Origin: an uncultured Ruminococcus sp.
Lineage (GTDB): Bacteria > Bacillota > Clostridia > Oscillospirales > Acutalibacteraceae
DNA length: 63,734 nt
Reading direction: 5' to 3'
Assembly: GCA_900539465.1 (NCBI GenBank)
Contig: UQCF01000014.1
Location: forward strand, 1 to 63,734
Made by a program: the position numbers and the translations under genes. Under the pieces are notes generated by a model that saw nothing but the letters and a program-made list of their open reading frames with translations, made no database searches and was not told the origin of the DNA. Of the stretch, positions 17,506 through 26,081 are shown piece after piece (position 1 is the stretch's first letter; each line of letters opens with the position of its first letter).

Positions 17506-18198
17506 TTATTCTTCACGGGGGTCAATATACTTTGCAGCGTCTGCAAAGCGACCGTATGTGCCGACATTCTTTTTGTATGCTTCATCGGGAGTAACGCCGT
17601 GACGTATATCCTCAAGCATTTTGCCGAGCTTAACAAACTCATAGCCGATAACCTGATCTTCGTCGTCAAGAGCCATGCGGGTAACATAGCCCTCTGCCAT
17701 CTCCATAAAGCGAACGCCCTTTTCTTTGGTAGAGAACATTGTACCTACCTGAGAGCGAAGACCCTTACCGAGATCCTCAAGGCCTGCACCGACCAAAAGA
17801 CCGTCCTCAGAGAAAGCGGACTGTGTGCGGCCGTATACGAACTGAAGGAAAATCTCACGCATTGCAACGTTGATAGCATCGCAAACGAGGTCTGTGTTAA
17901 GGCACTCAAGAAGAGTTTTGCCGGGAAGAATCTCTGCTGCCATAGCAGCCGAGTGAGTCATGCCCGAGCAGCCGATAGTCTCAACAAGAGCCTCTTCAAC
18001 TATACCGTTCTTTACGTTAAGTGTAAGCTTGCAGGTACCCTGCTGAGGTGCGCACCAGCCCACGCCGTGTGAAAAGCCTGAAATATCTTTTATTTCATAT
18101 GCCTTGACCCACTTACCCTCTTCGGGTATCGGAGCCGGACCGTGATGAGGTCCCTTTGCGACTTTACACATTTTTTCAACTTCGTGTGTGTAATTCAT
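17506..18198 (-). CDS. NifU/IscU-like iron-sulfur cluster scaffold, partner of GGGtGRT
   Basis: A 230-residue protein resembling the NifU_N scaffold fold: conserved cysteines occur in GWCAPQQGTCKL (about 45-57) and in VETIGCSGMTHSAAMAAEI (about 73-90), followed by a variable C-terminal extension ending near DPREE. Such scaffolds build Fe-S clusters in the cytoplasm and hand them on. Here it is dedicated rather than part of a suf or isc operon, being co-transcribed with the GGGtGRT gene. AAGGAG precedes the ATG. Which target receives the cluster is unknown. Confidence 0.85.
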   Translation of the reverse strand: MNYTHEVEKMCKVAKGPHHGPAPIPEEGKWVKAYEIKDISGFSHGVGWCAPQQGTCKLTLNVKNGIVEEALVETIGCSGMTHSAAMAAEILPGKTLLECLNTDLVCDAINVAMREIFLQFVYGRTQSAFSEDGLLVGAGLEDLGKGLRSQVGTMFSTKEKGVRFMEMAEGYVTRMALDDEDQVIGYEFVKLGKMLEDIRHGVTPDEAYKKNVGTYGRFADAAKYIDPREE

Positions 18199-18327
18199 AT
18201 TATTTAACTCCTTTCGGTTTAATACCTCTTGTCAGCCGGCAGACAGCCCCTGCCGCCTAATCTTCATTATTATACCAATTCGTCAATAAATTATCAAGAG
18301 TTAATTAAATAAATTTTAAAAGAAGAA

Positions 18328-18359
18328 GCCGCCCTGCACCAAAAAATGTGCAAAGCGGC
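18328..18359 (-). terminator. Terminator after ftsH
   Basis: Minus-strand hairpin with arms GCCGC/GCGGC extended by TTGCAC/GTGCAG pairing, followed by TTCTTCTTTT, immediately behind the ftsH stop. Confidence 0.65.
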
Positions 18360-18367
18360 AAAATTCA

Positions 18368-20317
18368 TTATTTATCTTCTTCTGCAGTAACTTCTGTTGC
18401 CGTGGTCGGGATTTCTTCCGGTTCGTCTTTGAGTTCGCCTTTCATAAGAAGCTGGAAATCCTCTCCCTTTATCTTCTCATGCTTTACAAGGTATGCAGAG
18501 AGCTCGTCAAGCTTATCTCTGTGAGCGGTAAGAATTTCTTCTGTTCTCTGATAAGCATTGTTAATGAGCATCTCAACCTCTCGGTCGATTGCGGTTGCGA
18601 TAGTTTCTGAATAATTTTTTGCGTGACCGTAATCTTTGCCGAGGAACACCTCGTCATTTGACGCCGCAAAGCATATGGGACCGAGCGTATCGCTCATGCC
18701 GTATTTTGCAACCATCTTTCTCGCAATGTCGGAGGCTCTCTCAATATCGTTAGACGCGCCTGTCGAAATATCGCCGCAGGCAATCTTTTCCGCAACACGT
18801 CCACCGAGGAGGGAGACAAGCTCATCGAGCATTTCATTTTTATATTTATAAGTTTTATCCTCTGTCGGAATATACATTGTATATCCGCCCGCCATGCCTC
18901 TGGGGATAATAGAAACCTCGTGAACAGGGTCTTGCGAGTCGAGATAATAGCTGCTGACTGCGTGACCTGCCTCGTGATAAGCCGTCATGCGCTTTTCTTT
19001 GTCGCTCATTTTGTGCGACTTTTTCTCTGTGCCCATAACCACTTTTATGGTGGCTTCCTGTATCTCGGTCATGGTGATTGCTTTTTTATTTCTTCTTGCG
19101 GCAAGGAGCGCTGCCTCATTCAGGAGGTTTTCGAGGTCTGCGCCGACAAAACCGGCGGTTGAATTTGCAATAACCTTGAGGTCAACATCGGGAGCAAGGG
19201 GCTTGCCCTTTGAATGAACCTTGAGGATTGCCTCTCTGCCCTTGGCGTCGGGATAGCCGACGGTAACCTGCCTGTCAAAACGGCCGGGTCTTAAAAGAGC
19301 CGGGTCAAGTATATCGGGTCTGTTGGTTGCTGCGATTACGATAACGCCCTCGTTCACGCCGAAGCCGTCCATCTCAACAAGCAGCTGGTTAAGAGTCTGC
19401 TCTCTTTCATCGTGTCCGCCGCCCATGCCAGCGCCTCTGTGGCGGCCGACGGCATCTATTTCATCTATAAAGATAACCGACGGAGCGTCTTTTTTGGCTT
19501 TATCAAAAAGGTCTCTTACTCTTGACGCGCCGACGCCCACATACATCTCAACAAAATCGGAGCCCGATATTGAGAAAAACGGAACATCCGCTTCACCCGC
19601 AACAGCTCTTGCAAGCAAAGTTTTACCTGTGCCGGGAGGGCCGACGAGCAAAACGCCCTTGGGGATTCTTGCGCCGAGAGCACTGAACTTTGACGGATTT
19701 TTGAGGAAATCAACCATTTCGGAGAGTTCCTCTTTTTCTTCGTCAGCACCTGCGACCTGCTCAAAGGTAGTTTTCTTTTTGTTGTCTTTCGCGGTCTTAA
19801 CGCGAGCCTTACCGAAGTTGAGAGTTCTGTTCATATCGCTGCCTGCGCTGTTCATTCGTCTCATCATAACGACGAGCATAATTATGCAGACGGCACCGAT
19901 TATAAACGAGGGTAAAAGATTGAGTATCCACGAAGAAGAGTTTGCCGTGTACTCATATTTTATCATATCGTCTTCGGTTTTGGCATTTTTGTTGTGCTCT
20001 CTGACGGTTTCGTTTACGTCGTCAAGGAACACGCTGACATTGGGAACAGTATATTTTTTTACGCTGTCCTCGCCCTCAAGCTTATACTCGAGCGCACCGC
20101 TTGTAATATTGAGCTTGAACGCATCGACCTTATCCTGATCAAAATACTGAACTATCTGATAATACTCGGTCTGCACCTTTTTAGTGGTGCTTGAGGCATA
20201 CATAACACCTATTACAAGCGCAATCGGGATAAGAATATACGGCAATATTACCCAGCCGCGGCCCTTTTTTGGCCCGCCGGGGCGGCCGTTATTTTTCTGG
20301 TTGTTCGGATTATCCAA
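18368..20317 (-). CDS. ftsH: ATP-dependent zinc metalloprotease FtsH
   Basis: A membrane AAA+ protease that extracts and degrades membrane and short-lived cytoplasmic proteins. Two helices (about 24-42 and 131-152) flank a small extracytoplasmic domain; the AAA module has Walker A GPPGTGKT (about 226-233), Walker B VIFIDEIDAVG and the SRH region ATNRPDILDPALLRPGRFDRQ; the peptidase has the zinc motif HEAGH. Length about 649 fits the family. I prefer the TTG at 20317, 8 nt after GAGGAG, because the GTG at 20326 overlaps that ribosome site. Last gene of the rnj-gdpP-rplI-dnaB-tilS-hpt-ftsH series. Confidence 0.96.
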   Translation of the reverse strand: MDNPNNQKNNGRPGGPKKGRGWVILPYILIPIALVIGVMYASSTTKKVQTEYYQIVQYFDQDKVDAFKLNITSGALEYKLEGEDSVKKYTVPNVSVFLDDVNETVREHNKNAKTEDDMIKYEYTANSSSWILNLLPSFIIGAVCIIMLVVMMRRMNSAGSDMNRTLNFGKARVKTAKDNKKKTTFEQVAGADEEKEELSEMVDFLKNPSKFSALGARIPKGVLLVGPPGTGKTLLARAVAGEADVPFFSISGSDFVEMYVGVGASRVRDLFDKAKKDAPSVIFIDEIDAVGRHRGAGMGGGHDEREQTLNQLLVEMDGFGVNEGVIVIAATNRPDILDPALLRPGRFDRQVTVGYPDAKGREAILKVHSKGKPLAPDVDLKVIANSTAGFVGADLENLLNEAALLAARRNKKAITMTEIQEATIKVVMGTEKKSHKMSDKEKRMTAYHEAGHAVSSYYLDSQDPVHEVSIIPRGMAGGYTMYIPTEDKTYKYKNEMLDELVSLLGGRVAEKIACGDISTGASNDIERASDIARKMVAKYGMSDTLGPICFAASNDEVFLGKDYGHAKNYSETIATAIDREVEMLINNAYQRTEEILTAHRDKLDELSAYLVKHEKIKGEDFQLLMKGELKDEPEEIPTTATEVTAEEDK

Positions 20318-20352
20318 TAAATTCACTCCTCACGGAAAAACCGCATTTTATT

Positions 20353-20889
20353 TTAACCGTAAATCTCAGGCTTCAAAACGCCTATATACGGAAGATTTCT
20401 GTATTTTTCGTCAAAGTCAAGTCCGTAGCCGACAATAAACTCATCGGGAACTTTTGTGCCGGAATAATCGGCATAAACCTGCGCCTCGCGTCTCTCAGGT
20501 TTATCAAAGAGTGTGCAGATTTTTATGCTCGCCGGCTTTCTGGTTTTGAGGATGTCTATTACATAGCTGAGCGTTTTGCCGCTGTCAAGAATATCCTCAA
20601 CAATTAAAAGGTCATATCCCTCAAGGTTAATATCAAGGTCTTTTTGAATTTTGACCACACCCGATGTTTTTGTGCCCGAGCCGTAGCTTGAAACAGACAT
20701 AAAATCTATTCTGCAAGGTATGGTGATTGCGCGCATGAGGTCTGCCATGAATATTACAGAGCCTTTTAATATGCTGACAAGCAAAAGATTTTTGTCTTTA
20801 TAATCTTCGCTTATCTGCTTGCCGAGATTTTTTACTATTTCGGCGAGCTCTTCTGCCGAAAAATAAATTTCTTTAATATCTTCTTTCAT
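20353..20889 (-). CDS. hpt: Hypoxanthine phosphoribosyltransferase
   Basis: A 178-residue purine-salvage enzyme joining hypoxanthine or guanine to PRPP. The PRPP-binding motif is LLIVEDILDSGKTL; the loop LLVSILKGSVIFMADL near residue 35 and a C-terminal YGLDFDEKYRNLPYIG are diagnostic. Start at 20889 because its ATG overlaps the tilS stop (ATGA), the usual translational coupling; an upstream in-frame ATG would run deep into tilS. The tilS-hpt-ftsH order is conserved in many Firmicutes. Confidence 0.95.
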   Translation of the reverse strand: MKEDIKEIYFSAEELAEIVKNLGKQISEDYKDKNLLLVSILKGSVIFMADLMRAITIPCRIDFMSVSSYGSGTKTSGVVKIQKDLDINLEGYDLLIVEDILDSGKTLSYVIDILKTRKPASIKICTLFDKPERREAQVYADYSGTKVPDEFIVGYGLDFDEKYRNLPYIGVLKPEIYG

Positions 20890-22214
20890 ATTTGAGTACC
20901 CCTTTTGACATCTGCTTTTAAAATAACCGACGTGTTTTTTGTAACCTTGCATCTTTCCGCACATCCGAAGCCCTCGACCCAAACGGGACCGTTTTCGTCC
21001 GCTAAAATGCAAACGGCGTTTTTATCGGCAATTTTTGCCTCAACAAACAATTTTTTTATTTTTTTTGTGCAGTTTCTGCCTGCAATTTTTATTTCGTCTC
21101 CCTCGCGTCTGCTGCGAAGCGTGAGTTTACCCACAATGCGTTCAAAGTCTAACACATTCTTATGAACAAATTGTATCTTTACTGCTGAAGAATTATGAAT
21201 TATTTGAAGATTGACTTTTGCCGTGGGTGTTATTATCTCTTTTTCGGGTTCGGCATCAAAGCTCCAGCTCTTTGTTTTAGGCTGTTCGCCAAAGGTGAGC
21301 AAGCCGTTTTTAACGCTTACCGAAACTCCGCCCAAAATTTGAGTTTTTCCTCCCGTGAGTATTGACTCAACATTTTTGACATGATTTGCCTCAGGGATTT
21401 TGCCCGTCTCTTTTTCTATCAAAGAGAACACTGCTCTGCCCCTTATTGCCGGGTGTTCGTCGAGCAGTATTTTTGCATCATAACCGCCGGGAAGTGCGGA
21501 ACGCTTTAACAATTCGTTTGTATGGGAAGAGAAATAGTCGTTATCACATTCGGCGCACTCGACAAGCCTTGCCGCCGCCGACTCAAAAGACGGATTTATC
21601 TTTTTAAGCTCCGGTATAACATTCAGTCTTATTCTGTTTCTCGCATAAAAATCATCGGCGTTTGTGGAATCCGTAACATATTTTATATCGTTTTCTTGGC
21701 AATATTTTTCTATCTCCGACCTGCTGCAGCAAATCAGCGGTCTTATTATATTGCCTCTCACCGCCGGGATTGACGACAGCCCCTTTGACGATGTGCCCCT
21801 CGCAATGTTAAAAAGCAGGGTTTCGCATCTGTCGCTGAGGTTATGTGCCGTGGCTATGAGAGCCGAGCGGTCTATGCTCTCGAAAAACTCATAACGGATT
21901 TTTCTTCCGCACTCCTCAAGCCCCATACCGCTTTCTTTCGCAAGAGACGGCACATCGCAGTGAAGAATTTTAAGCTCCACACCGAGCGAAGAGCAAAAAT
22001 CTTTAACAAAATTTTCGTCTCTGTCGGCTTCTTCCCCTCTTATTCCGTGGTTGACATGAGCTGCCGTGATGTTTAAAGAATATTCTTCTTTAAGACGGCA
22101 GAGCACATGGAGCAGCGTGCAGGAATCCGCACCGCCGGAAACGCCGACCGTAACGCTGCGACCCGAAGAAAACATACCGTATTTTTCAATCGTTTCTTTG
22201 ATTTTACATATCAT
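20886..22214 (-). CDS. tilS: tRNA(Ile)-lysidine synthase
   Basis: Modifies C34 of the CAU anticodon of tRNA-Ile2 to lysidine, so AUA is read as Ile; essential. The 442-residue protein starts with the PP-loop VGVSGGADSCTLLHVL (about 23-38), has the AHNLSDRCETLLFNIARG region (about 120-137) and a C-terminal TilS domain with REGDEIKIAGRNCTKKIKKLF. Its start overlaps the dnaB end by 11 bp and its end overlaps hpt by 4 bp, both signs of coupled translation. Confidence 0.95.
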   Translation of the reverse strand: MICKIKETIEKYGMFSSGRSVTVGVSGGADSCTLLHVLCRLKEEYSLNITAAHVNHGIRGEEADRDENFVKDFCSSLGVELKILHCDVPSLAKESGMGLEECGRKIRYEFFESIDRSALIATAHNLSDRCETLLFNIARGTSSKGLSSIPAVRGNIIRPLICCSRSEIEKYCQENDIKYVTDSTNADDFYARNRIRLNVIPELKKINPSFESAAARLVECAECDNDYFSSHTNELLKRSALPGGYDAKILLDEHPAIRGRAVFSLIEKETGKIPEANHVKNVESILTGGKTQILGGVSVSVKNGLLTFGEQPKTKSWSFDAEPEKEIITPTAKVNLQIIHNSSAVKIQFVHKNVLDFERIVGKLTLRSRREGDEIKIAGRNCTKKIKKLFVEAKIADKNAVCILADENGPVWVEGFGCAERCKVTKNTSVILKADVKRGTQI

Positions 22215-23589
22215 TTCTTACTTTCTCCATACCCATAAACAGAGTGTGGTCGGCATCCCAGACCATGTTGACCGTTTCGGTCGGTCCGTGCCTGTTTTTG
22301 GCTACGATAATTTCAACCTGGTCGGCTCTTTTTTCTTCGCCGTCGTCGGTTTTTTCATCGTCGTCCTCTTCGCCGCTGTAATAATCCTGCCTGTAAAGCA
22401 TAAGAACTATATCCGCGTCCTGCTCGATAGAGCCCGATTCACGAAGGTCGGCAAGCTGAGGTCTGTGCGATTTGCCTCTGCCCTCTGTACCTCTGGAAAG
22501 CTGGGCGCAGACAACAACGGGAATATTGAGGTCTTTTGCCATCATTTTAAGCTCTCTCGTGATTTCGCTGACGGCCTGAACACGGTTTTCTACCCTGCCG
22601 GCAGGTTTTATAAGACCGAGATAGTCGATTATGACGCATTCAACGTCTTTCATTCGTCTTATTTTAGCTTTCATCTCGGCAACGGTTATTGAGCTTGTGT
22701 CATCAAAATAAAGCTCACACTTTGAAAGAACGCCCGTAGCCATGCCGAGTCGCTCCCAATCCTCGCCGTCAAGCTCGCCCGTTCTCATCTTGCTGCTGTT
22801 TACCCTCGCCTCGGTGGCAAGCACACGCATTGCAAGCTGTTCTTTTGTCATTTCGAGAGAGAACATTACGACTTTTCTTTTGCCTATATAAGACACGTTG
22901 CGCGCAAGATTCAGCGCAAAGCTCGTTTTACCCATTGCAGGGCGCGCGCCTATGAGCACAAGGTCTGATTTGTGAAGACCCGTCATTACCTTGTCGAGAT
23001 CCGAAAATCCCGTAGGGTAACCCTTATAAAGGTCTTTTTCCTCCGACGTCAGGTGCTGAAGCGTGGTATAAACATCATTTATGATTATATCGCCGAGCTT
23101 TGACGGGTCGTTTGTCTTTTTACCCTGTCTTATATTATAAATTCGCTGTTCCGCCGCATCGAGCAAGAGGTCTGCGTCACGATCCTGCTGAGAAGCATCG
23201 TCAATAGTCTCGCGCGAAGCATTGATAAGAGTTCTTATATAATATTTTTCTCTGACGATTTTTGCATAAGACTCAACATTTGCGGTTGACGGAACAATCT
23301 CGGCAAGCTGGAACAAATAGTTTTTGCCTGCCGCGGTGTCATATACCTTATCTTTAACGAGCGAATCAAGCACAATAAGCGGGTCGATTTTGCCGCCCAT
23401 TGCCTCAATGGTCGCCATAGCCGAAAAGATTGCCTTGTGCTGAGGCAAATAGAAGTGCTCGGCGCTGATAATAACCTGCACCTGCATCATGCATGCCGGG
23501 TCGATAAGAATACTGCCGAGTACCGCCTGCTCCGCTTCAAGGCTGTACGGCTGATTTAAGCCGTCGGCGGAAGTGAGAGAAACGTCCAT
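22204..23589 (-). CDS. dnaB: Replicative DNA helicase DnaB
   Basis: Hexameric 5'-3' helicase of the replisome. The 461-residue protein has the N-terminal DnaB domain (QPYSLEAEQAVLGSIL, about 14-29) and a RecA-like C-terminal motor with Walker A GARPAMGKTSFALN (about 217-230), Walker B IDYLGLI and the arginine-finger region near RESGSIEQDAD. No intein is visible. AGAGGA precedes the ATG. Its position between rplI and tilS is normal for Firmicutes. Confidence 0.97.
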   Translation of the reverse strand: MDVSLTSADGLNQPYSLEAEQAVLGSILIDPACMMQVQVIISAEHFYLPQHKAIFSAMATIEAMGGKIDPLIVLDSLVKDKVYDTAAGKNYLFQLAEIVPSTANVESYAKIVREKYYIRTLINASRETIDDASQQDRDADLLLDAAEQRIYNIRQGKKTNDPSKLGDIIINDVYTTLQHLTSEEKDLYKGYPTGFSDLDKVMTGLHKSDLVLIGARPAMGKTSFALNLARNVSYIGKRKVVMFSLEMTKEQLAMRVLATEARVNSSKMRTGELDGEDWERLGMATGVLSKCELYFDDTSSITVAEMKAKIRRMKDVECVIIDYLGLIKPAGRVENRVQAVSEITRELKMMAKDLNIPVVVCAQLSRGTEGRGKSHRPQLADLRESGSIEQDADIVLMLYRQDYYSGEEDDDEKTDDGEEKRADQVEIIVAKNRHGPTETVNMVWDADHTLFMGMEKVRNDM

Positions 23590-23608
23590 TTTTTATCCTC
23601 TGCCTTTT

Positions 23609-24052
23609 TTAATTTTCGCTTACCGAAACAAAGAAGTCCGCTGTTATTCCCTGATAGAACTTTGCCTGTGCCGGGTAAGTGCCGAAAGCTTTTATATCTT
23701 CGGAGTTAACCTTTCTTTTATCAACATCTATGCCGAACTGCTTTTTGACCTCTTCTGCAATTTCTTTAGAGGTTACAGAGCCGAAAAGCTTGCCGTTCTG
23801 ACCTGCTTTTGCGGTGATTTTTATTGTTTTGCCCTTGAGCTTTGCCGCCGCCTCGTTTGCCGCCGCGGTTTCAAGGTCTATCTTATGCTGGCGTGCGTTT
23901 TCTCTGTTTTTAAGCTCTGTCATAGACTGGGCATTCGCCTCTGTCGCAAGCTTTCTGGGGAAGAGGAAGTTGCGTGCGTAACCGTCGGATGTTGTTACCA
24001 TTTCGCCCTTTTTGCCGAGATTTTTTACATCCTGTGTGAGAATGACTTTCAT
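23609..24052 (-). CDS. rplI: 50S ribosomal protein L9
   Basis: A 147-residue ribosomal protein. The N-terminal RNA-binding domain MKVILTQDVKNLGKKGEMV, with GYARNFLFPRKLA, is the L9 signature, followed by a long connecting helix and the C-terminal domain (KLFGSVTSKEIAEEV). CGGAGGT lies before the ATG. Between gdpP and dnaB, the conserved order in Firmicutes. Confidence 0.97.
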   Translation of the reverse strand: MKVILTQDVKNLGKKGEMVTTSDGYARNFLFPRKLATEANAQSMTELKNRENARQHKIDLETAAANEAAAKLKGKTIKITAKAGQNGKLFGSVTSKEIAEEVKKQFGIDVDKRKVNSEDIKAFGTYPAQAKFYQGITADFFVSVSEN

Positions 24053-24076
24053 ATATTTGACCTCCGTAATAAAGTA

Positions 24077-26026
24077 TTATTTTAAAAATTCATCAAGCAC
24101 CGATAAAAGCTTTGCTTTCACAGCGTCCTCATTTTCATCTTTAAACTGTGCCGCCGCCATGGTCTGATGACCGCCGCCGCCGAGTTTTTCCATAATTATC
24201 TGCACGTTGATACTGCCGAGCGAACGTGCCGAAACATTGACCGTGCCGCCCGTTTTGAAAATTACGAATGACGCGTCTATTCCTTTTATATTAAGAAGCT
24301 CGTCTGCCGCCTGCGCCGCAATAACTCTGATTTGCGGTGAAGATGCTTTGCACACCGACACCGCGCACTTTTTATATTCATGCGCCGCAGAGATTATTTC
24401 GTTGCGCTCTTTATATGCCGACATATTATCCGCAAAGAGCTTTTTAACTCTGACTGTATCTGCGCCCGCGCCTTTAAGGTACGCCGCCGTCTCAAATGTT
24501 ACAACACCGGAGCGCAGAACGAAATTCTTTGTATCAAGCATAATACCCGAAAGAAGTGCATCCGCAACAACAGAGCCGATTTTTATCTTTTGCGGCAGAT
24601 ACTGTATCATCTGCGTAACAAGCTCCGAAGCAGACGAAGCGGACGGGTCATGAAAAAATATGACCGCGTCGTCAATATATCCCACAGATTTTCTGTGGTG
24701 GTCGATAACAACCGTTGTGTTTGATTTTTGCAAAAGCTCCGGGCATTCCACAAAATTTTTGACGTGAGTATCCGTCACTACAAGCAAAGTCTTTTTCTTC
24801 CATTCGTCCATTGCTTTTTCGGCAGAAATTATATAATCCGAAAATCCGTTTTCGCTCATATAATCTATGAGCGGCTTTGAAAGCGCGGTTGCAATGTCTG
24901 TGACTATATAAGCCTCTTTGCCGTAGGCTCTTGCTATTGCGGCAATACCGAGCCCCGAGCCGAGTGCATCAAGGTCGGGGTATTTGTGACCCATTATCAT
25001 AACCTTGTCGCAGCCCTCAAGCAAATCGCAAAATGCGTTGGCGACAATTCTGGTTCTCACCTTTGTCTGCCTTTCAACGCTTTTTGAAACTCCGCCGTAA
25101 AAATCATAAGTATCTTTGTTTTTGACGGCAGCCTGGTCGCCGCCTCTGCCGAATGCCATGTCAAGAGCCTGCTTTGCCTGCGTTTCGCAGCTGCCGACCC
25201 CTCCCTCTGCGCCGACGCCTATCGAGATAGTTATATTCACGGGTGCATCGTTATAAGTATAGGCTCTTACGAGATCGAGAATATCAAATTTTTTCTCAAC
25301 CATTTTTTCGACATCACCCGTCTGAGCAACAACGATAAAAGAGCTTTCGCCGCTCTTTGTCATAAGACAGCCGTATGAAGAAAGCCAGTTTTCTATAAGC
25401 TTTTCTATGCCGTTTTTTATCGCCGCACAGTCGGACTCGCGGTAAACGCGCCTGACTTCCTCCATACTGTCAATGGCTATTAAAAGCACCGCGGGTCTTG
25501 TGCGTAAAAATTCTTCTGCAACAAGGCGAAGCTTTGTATTATCGGCAAAAAAGAATATATATTGACCGGAGCCGACTTTTTCGGCATATACAGCAAAGTA
25601 TTTTTTGCCGCACTTAATGTTAGCGCCCGAAGCCGCCGCATTCGCAAGCGACTCCGCACCGTCGGAATAAAAATCGTCAACCTTGCTGCAAGGATTATCA
25701 AGCAATACCGTATCTTCAAATCTGCGGTTAAACCATATGAACTTTCCGCTTTCGTCCGAAACGAGGACGGGCATAGGAAAATTCTCGCCGCTCTTTCCGT
25801 CCTTAAAGCTTAAATCCTGCGATATTCTGTATATAAGGTCCTGCTTTTTCTTTCTGAGAATTGCGTAATAAGCCACGGTCAAAAGCATAACCGCCGCTAT
25901 TGCCGCAAACTCGGCTATCGCCAGCTCATGCTCGCCGAGTATGGCTGTTGAAACGGCAAATATAACGGCTGCCGCTATTGCCGCTATAAAAACAGGAAAA
26001 TTACGCAAAACATATTTCAGTCTCAT
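24077..26026 (-). CDS. gdpP: Cyclic-di-AMP phosphodiesterase GdpP (YybT family)
   Basis: Hydrolyses the second messenger c-di-AMP, affecting potassium and osmotic balance and the cell wall. The 649-residue membrane protein has two helices (about 12-60), a PAS-like sensor (about 85-170), a degenerate GGDEF domain (about 175-300) and a DHH-DHHA1 phosphodiesterase module with GHKYPDLDALGSGLG, VTDTH and VVIDHHRKS; the C-terminal GGGGHQTMAAA is the DHHA1 signature. All metal-binding motifs look intact. The ATG at 26026 has no strong ribosome site close by; GAAAGGAAG is about 35 nt upstream, so translation may depend on coupling from rnj. Confidence 0.95.
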   Translation of the reverse strand: MRLKYVLRNFPVFIAAIAAAVIFAVSTAILGEHELAIAEFAAIAAVMLLTVAYYAILRKKKQDLIYRISQDLSFKDGKSGENFPMPVLVSDESGKFIWFNRRFEDTVLLDNPCSKVDDFYSDGAESLANAAASGANIKCGKKYFAVYAEKVGSGQYIFFFADNTKLRLVAEEFLRTRPAVLLIAIDSMEEVRRVYRESDCAAIKNGIEKLIENWLSSYGCLMTKSGESSFIVVAQTGDVEKMVEKKFDILDLVRAYTYNDAPVNITISIGVGAEGGVGSCETQAKQALDMAFGRGGDQAAVKNKDTYDFYGGVSKSVERQTKVRTRIVANAFCDLLEGCDKVMIMGHKYPDLDALGSGLGIAAIARAYGKEAYIVTDIATALSKPLIDYMSENGFSDYIISAEKAMDEWKKKTLLVVTDTHVKNFVECPELLQKSNTTVVIDHHRKSVGYIDDAVIFFHDPSASSASELVTQMIQYLPQKIKIGSVVADALLSGIMLDTKNFVLRSGVVTFETAAYLKGAGADTVRVKKLFADNMSAYKERNEIISAAHEYKKCAVSVCKASSPQIRVIAAQAADELLNIKGIDASFVIFKTGGTVNVSARSLGSINVQIIMEKLGGGGHQTMAAAQFKDENEDAVKAKLLSVLDEFLK

Positions 26027-26081
26027 AAAAGCTGCAACGCGGTGTGCCGCAGGCGGTGACCGCTTCCTTTCTCAAAACTTT

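Noticed and set aside
20890..21012. Extended hpt start deep inside tilS
   Set aside because: The ATGA overlap at 20886-20889 gives the normal protein length; the extension has no homology to the family.
22204..24052. Proximity to the chromosomal origin suggested by dnaB and rplI
   Set aside because: No dnaA, dnaN, recF or cluster of DnaA boxes is present; dnaB-rplI linkage alone does not mark oriC.
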